Assembly: GCF_031755915.1 (NCBI RefSeq)
Contig: NC_083386.1
Location: 2,390,501-2,454,500 of the forward strand
Direction of reading: 5' to 3'
Source of the DNA: Ziziphus jujuba
Lineage: Eukaryota > Streptophyta > Magnoliopsida > Rosales > Rhamnaceae
Length of the DNA: 64,000 nucleotides
How positions within the stretch are numbered: position 1 is the first letter of the stretch; each line of letters begins with the position of its first letter. The translations under genes and the position numbers were made by a program. The notes under the pieces are model-generated. The model worked only from the letters and a program-made list of their open reading frames with translations, was not told the origin of the DNA and made no database searches. Shown here piece by piece: positions 36,001-48,314 of the stretch.

Positions 36001-37900
36001 AACCTTAAGGAGAAAGATGAAATATAGCCAATTAAAAATCAGGGGTTCAATTGAAGGATTTTAAAACATTAGGCTTTTGGTGTAAATAATAAAATTTTAA
36101 GGAAGTAAAGTGCATTTGATCTTTATATATAGACCAATGTTTTGACAAATCTCTCCATTATTAAAATGCCCTAATTACTGAACTCTAACATAATGGCACG
36201 ATGAATTTTTATATGTTGTGAACATACTTCCCACCTAATTATGTTGAGAAGATATTGATATGATAAGTGTTGAGAGTTGTCAACTTAATTTTTATTTTTT
36301 AATCATTATTTCAAATGATACGATTAATATCAATATGTTAGTGACTTTATATTGGAACATATTCTAATAGAACATATTAATTAAAAATAATATTAATATT
36401 ATAGTTTATTATGACACGATGCAAGTTTTTATTTATTTATTATTATTATTATTATTTTGGTAAAGACATTACACAAGTTTAGTGAAGCAACTTTTTCTAA
36501 ATTTTGAACTCAAAAAATAAATAAATAAACCCCTTTCTTAATTGTTCCAATTTATGATTTTTTTGTTTTTCATATTTGTCTTAGCCGGTGTTCTGCCCAA
36601 GTGTTTAGGAGGATAGATTTTTGATCTTGTAATGACTATTCATGATCATGAGTAATATGGGAAAATAAAAGAACCAAATTATTACAAATTAAGTTCAAAT
36701 ATTTCCCCCTTTTTTTTTTCAAAAATTTTAAGCGGTTAGGGAGTAGATTTAATATTATATACATCAACCTATGTTAACAACAAAAAGGAGAAAAATTGAA
36801 AATTTTAATGAGGAGGATTCCACTTAGAACTGGCTGAACATAAGACATGGAGATGTGTTCATAATAGTTTTTACCACATGCTAAGCTTACAATTACAATG
36901 AGTAAATTCATATATGCACCAACTCAAAATTTTAAAAGCTTTTTGACTTTATTAACCTTACATATGAACCTGATAAATATTTGATGTGAGGCCAAATAAG
37001 GAAAGTCGTTAATATATTTATTTTACTCAAATAATAAAGTTAATTAAGGCAAACCTGCCAATATGTGTACATATCAGCCAGTCTCTTATCATGATGTTTT
37101 TATGGATTTTTCATCTCTTATCATGATGTTTTTATGGATTTTTCATCAGAACTTTATGTATTTGAACCTTATTTATTAGTTTTTGAATCTTCATTGGCTG
37201 AGATTTAAAAATGGATTTGAATTTTATATAAATTAAGTAAAACATTGAAACTCTAGAAGAAAAAGTAAACTTTGTTAAGATTCATATAAATTCTAAATAT
37301 ATTTTTAAATTTCAACTTTTAAAAAGATTAAATGGTTTATAAATGAGATGCTGATAAAAAATTAATCAAAATATTCTAATAAAAGATTAACTAATATATG
37401 TATATATATATATACAAAAGATTAACTAATATATGTATATATATATACAAGTTTTACCATGCAAATATCTGCATAGAATATTACTATATATATATATATA
37501 TTTTCCTACTAACCTGATATTGTCGATTTATATAAAATAAAGGTTTTTGCAGGAAAGCCAAGTGGACATATTAATCTCCTATCCTTAATATCAATATATA
37601 TATATAGATATACAAAAATGGAGGGATCCAATTAAATGTTTTAGCAATGGAAGAGAACATTAAATGTAACGAGAATTTATGTCTTGAAGGAAAAGAATGC
37701 TTTTACCTCTCTTTTCGATGTCACGTGAGGAGAAAAATCTACGTATGATTTTGCTTGACAGTAAATAATCGATAATCCCATCACTTCGCAGCATAATCCA
37801 AACACTCGGCGATACTGAAAACCTCTCTTCCAAAGTTAAAGACACATGGCCTACAAGGGATTGGAAAAGGACAGAATCTTTAGCCTAAATGATATCCAAA

Positions 37901-37942
<42 letters not shown>

Positions 37943-39797
37943 GATTATTATTATTATTGTTGCTATTAATTTCACTCTAAGAGATTACCATATATTCCAA
38001 AATAAGAAGGAATGAAAATTTTATTCGGATGGTAAGTTCATTCTTGGTTTTATCACTGGATGCAACTTATAAATACATAGTTCAATAGTTCAGTGGTTTT
38101 ACTTTTACCAATAAACTCAGAAATTGATGGCATTCACATATGATCCTTTTCAGCAAAATTTGCTTTTTAAATGAAATTGTAAATTTTGACTTTTCACCTT
38201 AGAATTTAAAAATGTGAACGGAAATAAATTTCGAAACAATTTGGTAAAAATGAGAATGGTAAAATTTATAAAGAACTTAATTTTTGGTAAATATTATTTT
38301 ACAAATAAATTTGTAAAAGAAAACAGTTTTATTTAGACTTTTTCGACTTTGTCCGAACTATAATTAAACATTATACTTTTGAAAAATTATCTTCATATTC
38401 ATTTATCAGTTTTTACCAATTAATTTTAACAATTAAAGATCATAATTGTATTTTCATAATACTATTATTTAATTATAAAATATAAAGTTTTAGCATTCTT
38501 TTGGTCTTTAACTATTAAATTAATTGGTAAAAAGTAATAATTAGTCTACTTTGATAGATTTAGATTTAGAATACTAGAAGAAGGTTAATGTTTTAATAAT
38601 AATTTTCTTAAAATATAGGATCTAAATATAATTATGGCAAATCTAAGGAATTTAAATGAAAATTTTCCTTTATAAAAAGCTTATTACAAATAAATGATGT
38701 CAATTCATATGTATGATTAAATATCCATGGTGGATACTACAAAGAAGAATAATATAAACTATTAATAATTTATTATAGGATGGCGAATAATATCTATTAG
38801 GCTAATTCTTGTAATTAGCAGAAAAAATTGTTAATAAAATTTGCAAAAAACTTGTGTGATTTATCATTTAACAAGAAAACAACACTTTGAAATTTCATTT
38901 AAAAAAAAAAAAAATTAGGAGCTAAAGATGCAAAATGTAACCATTAAAATTTCTAATAAGTGCTACTGACTCAAATGGATGTGAACTATGAAGCATAAAA
39001 AGGTTATGCATATGCATAAATATATATATATATATATATAGAAGAAAAGTAAATAAACTACTTTCCATTTTGTACATAATTATATGTACCGCAAATGCAG
39101 AAAACTATCAAAATTTTTCAACAATAAAACTAAAATATATTTTCTAATTAAAAAAAGTAAATATGGGAAAGTATGAAGGAATGAAAGAGAAGAAATTAAT
39201 GTCGTAGGGGATCAATTAGTTAGGGATGATATACTAACGTCTTTTGGAGCGAATGGTGTATACGTGCGAGACGTTCATGCCATTCCTTCCTTGGCGAGAG
39301 CACTTTGGAGCATTGTTTTGGATATGCAGGGCCACTAGGTCAAAGCGTCTATCCACCGCCATGAAAAGAGGAGAGTCTCCTTCGCCATTTACTATGGATG
39401 CCAAATCAGGGTCTTCTTTAATTAGTAACTTGACAACCTCCAAGTGATTATAGCGAATAGCTTCATGGAGCGCTATATCTTTCTTATTATTCTTCAATGT
39501 CAATAGACTCTTGCTTTGCTCAACATCTGTCTTTTTTGCCATTTCCACTAGAATTCTTACAGTGTCCAGATGCCCTAGTTTTGCTGCAATGTGAAGTGGA
39601 GTGTTTCCTTCATTGTTTTGCTCATAAAGAAAACGCAGAAGATAATCATCTTCTTCAAGTCGCCTTAGCTTCCCAGATTTAGCGGCTATATGAAGAATAG
39701 TGTTGTTTTGGCCGCGGGATCTGATGTTGTCCACATCACCAAACAGATTGTGGTCGCTTAATCCATCAATTGCAGCATAATACAATTCACCATCCAT
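33041..39797 (-). CDS. Ankyrin-repeat/PGG-domain membrane protein, copy 2 (ACD6/ITN1-like)
   Basis: Four exons on the minus strand: 39797-39239, 37850-37707, 35159-34621, 33832-33041. All borders are GT/AG and the phases (1,1,0) give an open frame of 677 residues. Exon 1 (residues 1-186, MDGELYYAAIDG) holds about four ankyrin repeats (NTILHIAAKSG, NTPLHIAAKLG, IALHEAIRYNH, SPLFMAVDRR). Exon 2 (about 187-234) has no recognised domain. Exon 3 (235-414) holds four more repeats (SLHYAAHIG, SALHIAAKKG, TALHIAVESRK, TALHVAATVG). Exon 4 has a doubled Lys/Glu-rich linker (about 430-483), the PGG motif (MPGGYNNQG, about 537-539) and four hydrophobic helices. Proteins of this plan sit in plasma or endomembranes; Arabidopsis ACD6 regulates salicylic-acid defence and ITN1 salt/ABA responses. 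The specific role here is inferred only from family. No broken residue was seen, so the gene may be functional. Exon 2 is the least certain part; skipping it also keeps the frame. Confidence 0.85.
34216..34368. mobile_element. Small foldback MITE in intron 3 of copy 2
   Basis: About 150 bp with imperfect inverted arms: 'atggtgcggaccacagtatt' to the left and its complement ('aatactgcggtcctcatgcggacc...caccat') to the right, around a centre near 34290. It sits in a (TA)n run and is missing from the same intron of copy 1 (~11150). The arm start resembles the ends of the MITE at 15564-15938 (TTATGGTGCGGACCAC), so both may belong to one family. Duplicate at 54667-54819. Confidence 0.7.
37082..37146. 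repeat. 32 bp tandem duplication in intron 2 of copy 2
   Basis: The phrase 'ctcttatcatgatgtttt...' is present twice in a row here but only once at the matching place in copy 3 (57532 on). It therefore arose or was lost after the 20.7 kb duplication. Confidence 0.85.
37903..37965. repeat. (ATT)n microsatellite
   Basis: About 20 ATT units with two changes, in intron 1 of copy 2. Counterpart in copy 3 at 58319-58379. Confidence 0.85.
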
Positions 39798-39885
39798 CGT
39801 AAGCTATCTTGCTAGATATTTTTTATCCAATCTCCACTCTCTTTCTCTATATCTTATCTTTATCTTATCTCGCATCTAACTATGC

Positions 39886-39894
39886 ATATATAAA
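39886..39894 (-). promoter_or_regulatory. Probable TATA box of copy 2
   Basis: The minus strand reads TTTATATAT about 90 bp before the start codon at 39797, leaving room for a leader of about 60 bases. The region downstream is CT/GA-rich ('gataagataaagataag'), common in plant leaders. The position is a guess from sequence alone. Confidence 0.5.
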
Positions 39895-39944
39895 GGAGAA
39901 TTGGAACTTTGAGTGTTGAGTGGTGAATGTCCGTTTACCCCTTT

Positions 39945-41350
39945 TCTTTGGATTAATTATTGACTAGTACCTAAAGTTTTAGAATTATGCAAATGGAATT
40001 TTAAAATTTGAAATTCTTTGAGTTGAACTCTGAAGTTTCAAATTTATTGCAAATTAGTTCAATTGAATAACAGTCTTAATTTTGTCAGTCATCAGCTTGA
40101 TGTTATGCTAATGTTAAACTTTCGTTTTCAACCAAAAAAAAAAAAATGAAAAAAATAAATTTTCTTATTTTTTCATTTTATGTTTATGTTTTTTTACTAA
40201 AAAAAATGTATCCAATCCTATTTTATTTAAACTAAAACTCCAAATAAATTAAATATTTTTGAAACTAAAATTAGATCAAAAATAAAAGTTTTAAATAAAA
40301 TTAAAATTTTGGTCTAATAAAAATATTTTTATTAGACCACAATTAAATAAAATAATTTTAGTACACCAAAATTAATAATATTGTTTTATGCGCAAACCAT
40401 AAAAAAAATTATTCTAAAATAAAAAATAAAAAAATAGACAAAAAATTAAAAAAAAAATTAATTTTTATGATTTTTTATTTTAGTTTAAGGATAAAAGGAC
40501 GTTAGATCTACTTACACTCACTTGCAGTTCTATAAGGAACAAACAATAGCAGAAAAATTAAAAGTAAAATGAGCCATTTTTGCTTAAAAAGATAAGAATC
40601 TAAAAATAATAAAAATAAATTATTAAACTAAATAAAAATAAAATAAATAAATATAATCAATAGTAATAAATTGATTTTTATTTTTTATATTATACAAAAA
40701 TAAAAAAAAAACATCAAAAATTATTTTTATTTTTATTTTTTGTCTCATTTTTATTTTTTATAGTTTGGTCGTAAAAAATTATTATAACGTTTTGGTCTAA
40801 AATTATTTAATTTAATTTTTAGTCTAGTGAAAATATTTTTAATAGAGCAAACTTACAATTTTAGGATTATTTGTATTTTTGTAATTTTGGTCTAATTTTT
40901 TATGGTTTAGGAGTAAAAAAATATTATTAATTTTTGGTCTAATAATATTATTTTCTTTTAATTTATAGTCTAATAAAAAAAATTATTAGACCAAAAAGTC
41001 CAATTTTAATTTTTTTTTTTGTGTAATTTTAGGTCATGAGCATTTAATTTCATTGGAATTTTAATTTAAAGAAAATAGAAATGGATAGAATTTTTCAAAT
41101 AAATAACCACAAATATAAAATGAAAATATAAGAAATTTTATTTTTTTCAAAAATTTTTTAATTTTTTTTTTACAGAAAAATAAATTATGATGTCAGCTAC
41201 TGACATCATCTAATGGTAAAACTAATACCGTTAATTAATTAAACTAATTTGTGATAAATTTGAAACTATACGTTCAATTTAAGCAATTCAAAATTTCAAG
41301 GTTCTATTTGCATAATTCTGAAACTTCAAGTACTAAGTAGCAACTAACCA
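39945..41350. mobile_element. Long imperfect foldback element upstream of copy 2
   Basis: The left arm (39945 to ~40430) is the reverse complement of the right arm (~40770 to 41350). Paired phrases include 'actagtacctaaagttttagaattatg' against 'cataattctgaaacttcaagtactaag', and 'tttatgcgcaaaccataaaa' against 'ttttatggtttaggagtaaaa'. The centre is near 40600 and holds no transposase. Long arms without coding sequence suggest a foldback or Mutator-like non-autonomous element. It begins about 50 bp beyond the TATA box of copy 2, so it may affect expression. Duplicate at 60366-61790. Confidence 0.55.
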
Positions 41351-42678
41351 TTTTTCTTTTCTCCTTCTCATGTTCTCACTAACTTGATTGTTACAGATCT
41401 TGCCCTGAACTTACACTCCATTCCTTCAAAGCAAACCACTTCCTTCTTTTCATTTCCTCTTTGTATGACCTCATCATTTCTCTGCTTGCCTTTTACCTTT
41501 TTAAGAAATAGAAAGAATCAAAGGAAAAGAATAATGGCTTTCATTCATTTTCACTAAACTAAAAGCATAGAGAATGAGTTCAAATTTCCAAATAGTTTAA
41601 AGCTTTAGGATAAAAGTATGGTTATTCTTTAATCTTAGGAGGTGTTGCAGATAAAACATAGCAAAAAGAGAAGTGCATGGTTGCCAAGCTTAGTGCATTT
41701 GGCCCCGCCTTTCTCTTTTCTTTAAGAAAGAAATTCACACCCTGTTCTTAATAGGTGGCTATACGCAATGAAAAAATAATATAAAATTAAAAAATAAGAA
41801 ATTTATTATTTTTTCAATTTTTTTTGCTAAAAAATAAATTATGACGCCAGCATGCTAGCATCATCTAACAATAAAATTAACATCGTTAATTAATTAGATT
41901 GATCTACAACAAATTTGAAACTACAGGATTCAATTTAAACAATTTCGAATTTCAAAGTTCAATCCACATAATTTTGAAACTTCAAGAACTAGTTAGCAAT
42001 TAAGCATTTTTCTTTTTCTTTTTTTCTCACGTTCTCAGTAACGTTATTATTACATATCTTTATCTGAACTTACACTCCATTCCCTGAAATCAAACCACTT
42101 CTTTCTTTTCATTTTCTCTTTATATGAACTTATTCTTTTTCTACTTGCCTTTTACCTTTTGAGAAATAGAATGAATCAAAGGAAAGGAATAATGGTTTTC
42201 ATTCATTTTCACTGAACGAAAGCAGAGAGAATTGAGTGCAGGTTTCCAAGTAGTTTGAAGCTTTAGGATAAGAGTAGGGTTAATCTTTAATCTTGGGGGG
42301 TGTTGCAGATAAAAGGAAAGTGCATGGTTGCCAAGGTTAGTGCATTTGGCCCCACCCTTCTCTTTTCTTTAACAAAGGAATTCACACCCTGTTCTTAATA
42401 GGTGGTTGTGATGCAATGAAACATTAATATAAAATTAAAAAAGTAAGATTTTTTTTTTAAAAAATTTTTTGCTGAAAAATAAATTATAGCATCAATATAC
42501 TGACTTCATCTAAGGATAAAATTAACATTGTTAGTTAATTAGACTGATTTGCAACAAATTTGAAATTGTAGGATTTTATTTAATCAATTTCAAATTTCAG
42601 GACTCGATTTGTATAATTCTAAAATTTCAAGTACTAATCAGCAATTAAGCATTTTTCTTTTTTCTTTCTCACGTTCTC
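41351..42678 (+). repeat. Tandem repeat array, right of copy 2, first part
   Basis: Units of about 640-660 bp of the same kind as at 29750-31360, with anchors 'ctcactaacttgattgttac' near 41368, 'ctcagtaacgttattattac' near 42029 and the next at 42674. The array is then broken by the solo LTR at 42679-45647. No coding frame is shared by the units. Confidence 0.75.
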
Positions 42679-45647
42679 TGTAACACCCCGTCCCAAATCG
42701 CACCGGAATCCGTGCACGTTGACCGAGGTTGACCGTTGACCGAAGGGGTCAAAAGTTGACTTTTAGACTCGGTGGGAATTTCGAGATGACTAGGGCACCG
42801 TGGCGAAGTGCACGATGCCACGAGTTCGTAGACTGGTAGCACGTCGAAAACGGAGCTACGGTTTGAAAGTTATGGACGAAACAAGTTGCGGTCCAAACTG
42901 TCCAAGGGATGCCGGAGTTGACTTTTTGTTTATGGGGAATTGAGCTTTGACTCATGCATGGTTGTGAAGTGCTCGTCGATACGAGTTCACAGACTAGCGG
43001 CACGCTCAAAACGGACATCCGGTTAAAAAGTTATGGACGTTTGAAGTTTACCGGATAGCGTTTTATTTTAATATTTTTTTTGGGTCGGTGAACAGTGAAA
43101 TGCCACGTGTCAGTTTCTGATTGGTCCACGTGGCATGAACAGTGTCACGCAGGGTTTTAATTTTGAAAAACTCTCGGGGAAGAGAGAGAAAGAGAGAGAA
43201 GAGAGAGAAAGAGAGAGAAGAGAGAGAGAGAGCCACCGCCGGCCACCGGATTTTGCCACTGTTCCGGCCGAGTTACTGTACACGTGCCGGACAGAAAGCT
43301 TGCCCACCTCATTTCCGGCAAAACCTCCAAATTTCACGGCGAACGGCCGCCGGACGCGCCCGGATCGGACGTCCGAAGTTTGGCGGCGATTTTTCCCCCT
43401 CCACCGCCGGCCACCGCGAATCGGCACTATTCCGGCCGATATACAGTACACGCGCCATACACCCAGCATCCTCTCCTCAAGTCCGGCCTACCCACCAAAA
43501 ATCACGGCCATCGGACCACCGACGCGCCGGGATCGGAGCGTTTTCCGGCGAGGGGTCGAAAATCTTCAAACGGTGATTTCTCCGCCGTCCGACCTCCGTT
43601 TTGCTCACCGTCGGTCCCGTTGGATTGCTCTCCTCACGATCTACAAATCTGCAAAATTTCACAACAAACGGCCACCGTCGGAAATTACTGTTCCGGCGAG
43701 TACCCGAAAATTTCAGGCCAGCTCCAGTCTGCAGTGTTCGACCTCCTGAACCCAAATCCGACTTCCGTTTCCACCAATTCGCGACGGTTTGGGAGAATTG
43801 CGGAGCCGAAACCCGAAAAGCTTCCCGATAAAATTCAAACCCCGTCGGGTACGATCATCGAAAATTAAGACCGGATCTGTGATTAGCATCACTCGAGCTT
43901 CGATTCGGTATATGATTCGTAAATTTTAGTTATCGTTTGTGTTTTGACCCCCCGGGTACCGGGTATTATTTACCCGAATAAAATATTAATTTATTTGACT
44001 GTCTGTGAATTTTGTTCTAGGAGCACCGGTGAGTCGTAGAATTGATCCCGTAGTGGATCATGGGTTAATTGCGTGCTCCATGTGAGTGACCCACCTTCAA
44101 ATTAATTTTGGGGAATTTAATTGATGAATATATTATGTGTGAATTAAATATTTGGAATTTAATTTCTATGTGCCAAATATTTATTGGATTTATTGTAGAA
44201 TTATTTATGAATTTATTGGATTTAAGAAAATGCGAATTCTACAAATTTATGCCGTGTGGAATTATTTTATGGTTTTGAGGATTTTGAAATTGGTGTGGTT
44301 TTAATGGTAAATTGGGCACGATTTGATTTTCAAATATTTCAAGGAAAATATTTGGTTATGTTGGTGATTTCAATTTTTATGAAATATGCCCATAAAATAT
44401 TATGGGATTTGATTATGATATTTCGAGAAATTATTTATGCTTGGAAAAAAAAATGTGGATATTTGAATTGATGGATTTGGGAGTTGGTGGATTTGAAAAT
44501 CATGGAATTTATGGTATAGATTATAAGGAAATTGTGGAGAATTTCCCGGTTCAAGCGGATGGATTATGCCCGCTATGCTTATGAAAAATGTGAAAATTGT
44601 TTTATGATTTAAATTTATGGATTTTATAATTTTTAGATGCACCGTGCACGTACTGGTGTTCTGATTATGTGATATGGTATATGTGATATGGTTAGTGTGC
44701 ACACGGTTGTGATTAACGCGCAGGTGGGTGTGATTAGCGCGCAGGTGATGTGATTAGCGCGCAGGTGGGTGTGAGTAGCGCGCGGTTGATATTATGAGGG
44801 TGTCCTGTGGATGCCATCGGAGAGGGCGGCCACCCCCCTTTGGCCGGGACACCAGGTTAGCAGCGGCGCTGTGGGACGCCACGCGACCGTATGCCGGTTT
44901 CTCTCTATAACCTCTTGTCTGGCGGTACCTTGGGACGCTGGGTACTGTTGGCGCCACTGGTATATAGTGGGTGCATCAAATGATTTTCAGAACTGTGTTT
45001 TAAAAATAAAATGTTTGGAAACTGAATTGGAATTAAAAATATAATTGTTACCGCTTCTGGTATTTAATTGATGTCTTGGTTTTCGGGGCATATGGATAAA
45101 GGGTTTTTGTGAAATTGTTTTAAAAGGGGAACCTTTCCAACTGAGAGAATTGTAAGGGTTTTGAGAGAAAATATTATTTCCAAATAATTATTATTTATAC
45201 TTATTATTGTGATAATATATGGTATAGTAGTAGGGTCGCTCACTGAGATGATTAGCATCTCACACTCTTAAATTCCGTTCCTCTAGGTACAAGGTTGTCG
45301 GCGTTCACTCGGAGCGGACTTGATCTTCCTCGCTGTTTTAGGTCGTGCTGTACCCTGTTTTTCTTTTATTGCAGTTGTAATATTTCTTTCATTCTTGTTG
45401 TATTTATTATGCACTGGATTACTGTATTTATTTTGAAGTGCTGCAAAAATTTGTGGAATCAATTTGTAGTATTGTGGGAGGAATAAGGGGATATTTTTAG
45501 AAGTGTGTTTTCAGTGCAGGTAGTTTGTGGTAAGTAAATCCCTTAGGGGAGGCTCTGCCGGATTTTCCGTTGGAGAGTTCGGTAGGGTTTCCCTGGGATC
45601 AGGGCTGTCTAGGGTTCCGGGGAAGGAATTCTGGACGGGTCCTGACA
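42679..45647 (+). mobile_element. Large solo LTR present only in the first duplication unit
   Basis: 2969 bp, TGTAACACCCCGTCCC...GGGTCCTGACA, flanked by a perfect 5 bp target duplication TTCTC (42674-42678, 45648-45652). The second duplication unit has the uninterrupted site at 63089-63093, which proves insertion and its boundaries. Same family as 23569-27054. The GC-rich part (43240-43850) has overlapping open frames on both strands but no known domain. Possible leader splice-like sequence 'gtgagtgaccca' at ~44081. No polymerase coding sequence, so a solo LTR or a non-coding element. Confidence 0.92.
44690..44790 (+). repeat. Minisatellite inside the solo LTR
   Basis: Four to five copies of a 16-18 bp unit, about 'gtgtgattagcgcgcag'. 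The related LTR at 23569 has a single such phrase (~26030, 'gtggttagcgcgccag'), so the unit expanded in this copy or its source. Confidence 0.8.
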
Positions 45648-46361
45648 TTCTCACTAACATTATTGTTATAGATCTTTCTCTAAACTTACACTCCATTCCT
45701 TGAAACCAAACCACTTTCCTTTCATTTTCTCTTTGTATGAACTTATTCTTTCTCTACCTGCCTTTTACCTTTTCAAGGAATAGAAAGAATCAAAGGAGAA
45801 GAATAAGGGTTTTCATTCAGTTTCACTAAACTAAAAGCAAAGAGAATGAGCTTAGATTTCTAAATAGTTTGAAGATTTGGGATAAAAGTATGGTTATTCT
45901 TTAATCATGGGGGGTGTTGCAGATAAAACATGGTGAAAAAGGAAGCGTGTGGTTGCTAAGGTTGGTGCATTTGGCTCCATTCTTCTCTTTTCTTTAAGAA
46001 AGGAATTCACATCTGCTCTTAATAGGTGGCTATAACGCAATGAAAAAATAAGAAATTTATTTTTTTCAATTTTTTAAAGTTTTTTTGCTGAAAATTAAAT
46101 TATACCGACTCATCTAGTAGTAAAATAAATGAAACTACAATATTCAATGTAAGCAATTCCAAAGTTCAAAGTTCGATTCATATAATTTTAAAACTTCAAG
46201 TACTAATTAGCAATTAACCATTTTTTTTTCTCACATTCTCACTAATGTTATTCTTACAGATCTTTCTCTGAACTTACACTTAATTCTTTGAAACCAAACC
46301 ACTTCTTTCCTTTCATTTTCTCTTTGTACAAACTTATTCTTTCTCTGCTTGCCTTTTACAT
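45648..46361 (+). repeat. Tandem repeat array, right of copy 2, last part up to the junction
   Basis: Continues the array after the solo LTR, with an anchor 'ctcactaatgttattcttac' near 46238. Compared with the second unit (63571-63610) about 36 bp are missing near 46130. It ends abruptly at 46362-46365, where sequence from inside the LTR at 25644 begins. Confidence 0.8.
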
Positions 46362-47772
46362 TTTCCCGATTATTATTTTATTGTGATTTAATTGTATTTA
46401 TTATACATGAGAAAGTATTTTCATTAATTAATTGTGTTTGGATTTTTATATTATTTTTGGGCATAATTGGTTTGAATATTTTAAAGAAATTATTTGCTTA
46501 ATTGGTGGTTTAAATTTTATAATTATGCCCATGGTATATTATTGTTGAACCTCGTGTTATGAGAAAAATTATTGTTTTATTGTTATCGATGTTTTCGTAC
46601 CGGGTTTGTTAAAGGAAAATATGTGGGATGGTAAATGTGAAAATTGGTATATTTCCTACGGTAATTTTGGAAAAACGGTACGGTTATGATTAATTTAGTC
46701 ATTATTTTAGATGCACTCATACAGTATTGGTGTTCCGGTATATATGTGGTTAGCGCGCCAGTATTATGTTTCCTGTGAGTTGCCATTGGACCGTGGGCAG
46801 GCAAGTTTGATATTGGCCACAGCCGCCCCCCTCCTTGGCCAGGATGACGGTTTCAGCAGCGGTACTGTCGGGACGCCGAAGTGCCGTTTGCAAGTTTCTC
46901 TCTTTAACCCCCTGCCAGTCGGTGCTCGGGACGCTGGATATCGGAGGGCATCACTGGTATATGATGTGGTGCGTCAAGTATAAGTTTTCAGATAAAATTT
47001 CAAACCCCAAAAATGTTCAAAAAATTATTTATTATATTTATTTACATTTTAATTATATTTGGAGTATTTATTTATTTGTTGTTTATTAAGTTGTTTGATC
47101 CCTTGGTTTTCGGGAAATGCGAATATCGGGTTTTGTGAAAATGTTTTAAAAAGGGAACATTTCCAACAAAGTGAATAGTGAGAGTTTTGAGAGAAACTAT
47201 TATTTTCAACTGTTATTATTTATTTACCTATTTAATTGCCGGTATTAATTAAATTCCCTTATTTGTTATATTATTATTATTATTAAAAGTGTTCAGTAGC
47301 TAGGGTCGCTCACTGAGATGATTAGCATCTTACGTTTTTAAATTCCGTTCCCTTAGGTGCAAGGGGTGGTAGACGTTATTCCGGAGCGAACAAAATCTCC
47401 GCCGCTATCGTAGTTCGAGAAGTACCTTTGTACTTGTTATTTCAGCTGTAATATTTCTTTCATCTTTGTTGTATTTTCTATTAAATAGCATTTCACGAAG
47501 TTCTGTATATTATTCTGGACACTTATGTTTTATTTATGCACTGGATTACTGTTATTCCTGTGAAGTGCTGTAAAATTGTGGAATCAATTTGTAGTATTGT
47601 GGGAGGAATAAGGGGATGAATATAGAAGTGTATTTTCAGTGCAGATAATTTGTGGTAAGTCCAACCCTTAGGGGAGGTTCTGCCGGATTTTCCATTGGAG
47701 GGTCCGGTAGGGTTTCCCTGGGATCAGGGCTTATCTAGGGTTCTAGTGAGGAATTTTGGAGGGGTCCTGACA
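46362..47772 (+). mobile_element. 3' part of the nested solo LTR, truncated by the duplication junction
   Basis: Matches 25644-27054 up to the terminal GGTCCTGACA and the CTAC that follows it. The 5' 2.1 kb, including the hAT MITE, are absent because the duplication started inside the element. Confidence 0.9.
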
Positions 47773-48231
47773 CTACCCTCGGTCCGATGACAACCACAGG
47801 ACAACCTTATAAATCAACCTGCACGCTAATCACATCCACATCTACCTGCACGCTAATCACATCCACAACTACAGAATACGGGTACATGTATGATGCATCT
47901 AAAAACTTTAAATTTTTATAATACTATTAAAATAATGAATTTTGATAAAATAAGATAAAATAAAGTTTATGAATAATAAATAAATTAATTAATTTATGCA
48001 TAAATATATTTTTTGGAAATACTAAATTTTAAATAAATATTTTTCTTCAAATCCATGAAATCAATTTTACCAAAACAGTATAAAAATTCTTACATAATTT
48101 AAATCACATAAAAATAAAACATTTAAATCAAATAACAATTCCTCTTAAAATTTAAAACATATATAATATTCTTCAAAATTTTGAATGATATATAAAATAT
48201 AACATGTGTGAACATCTTTATGTACTAAGTG

Positions 48232-48314
<83 letters not shown>

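Larger units (their letters stand above)
25644..46361 (+). repeat. 20.7 kb tandem duplication, unit A
   Basis: First unit of a direct duplication. It starts inside the nested solo LTR and ends in the tandem array, and contains copy 2 of the ankyrin/PGG gene. Unit B (46362-63837) follows directly. The two agree almost completely over their shared length, apart from the solo LTR in A, a 303 bp loss in B and short repeat changes. Confidence 0.95.
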
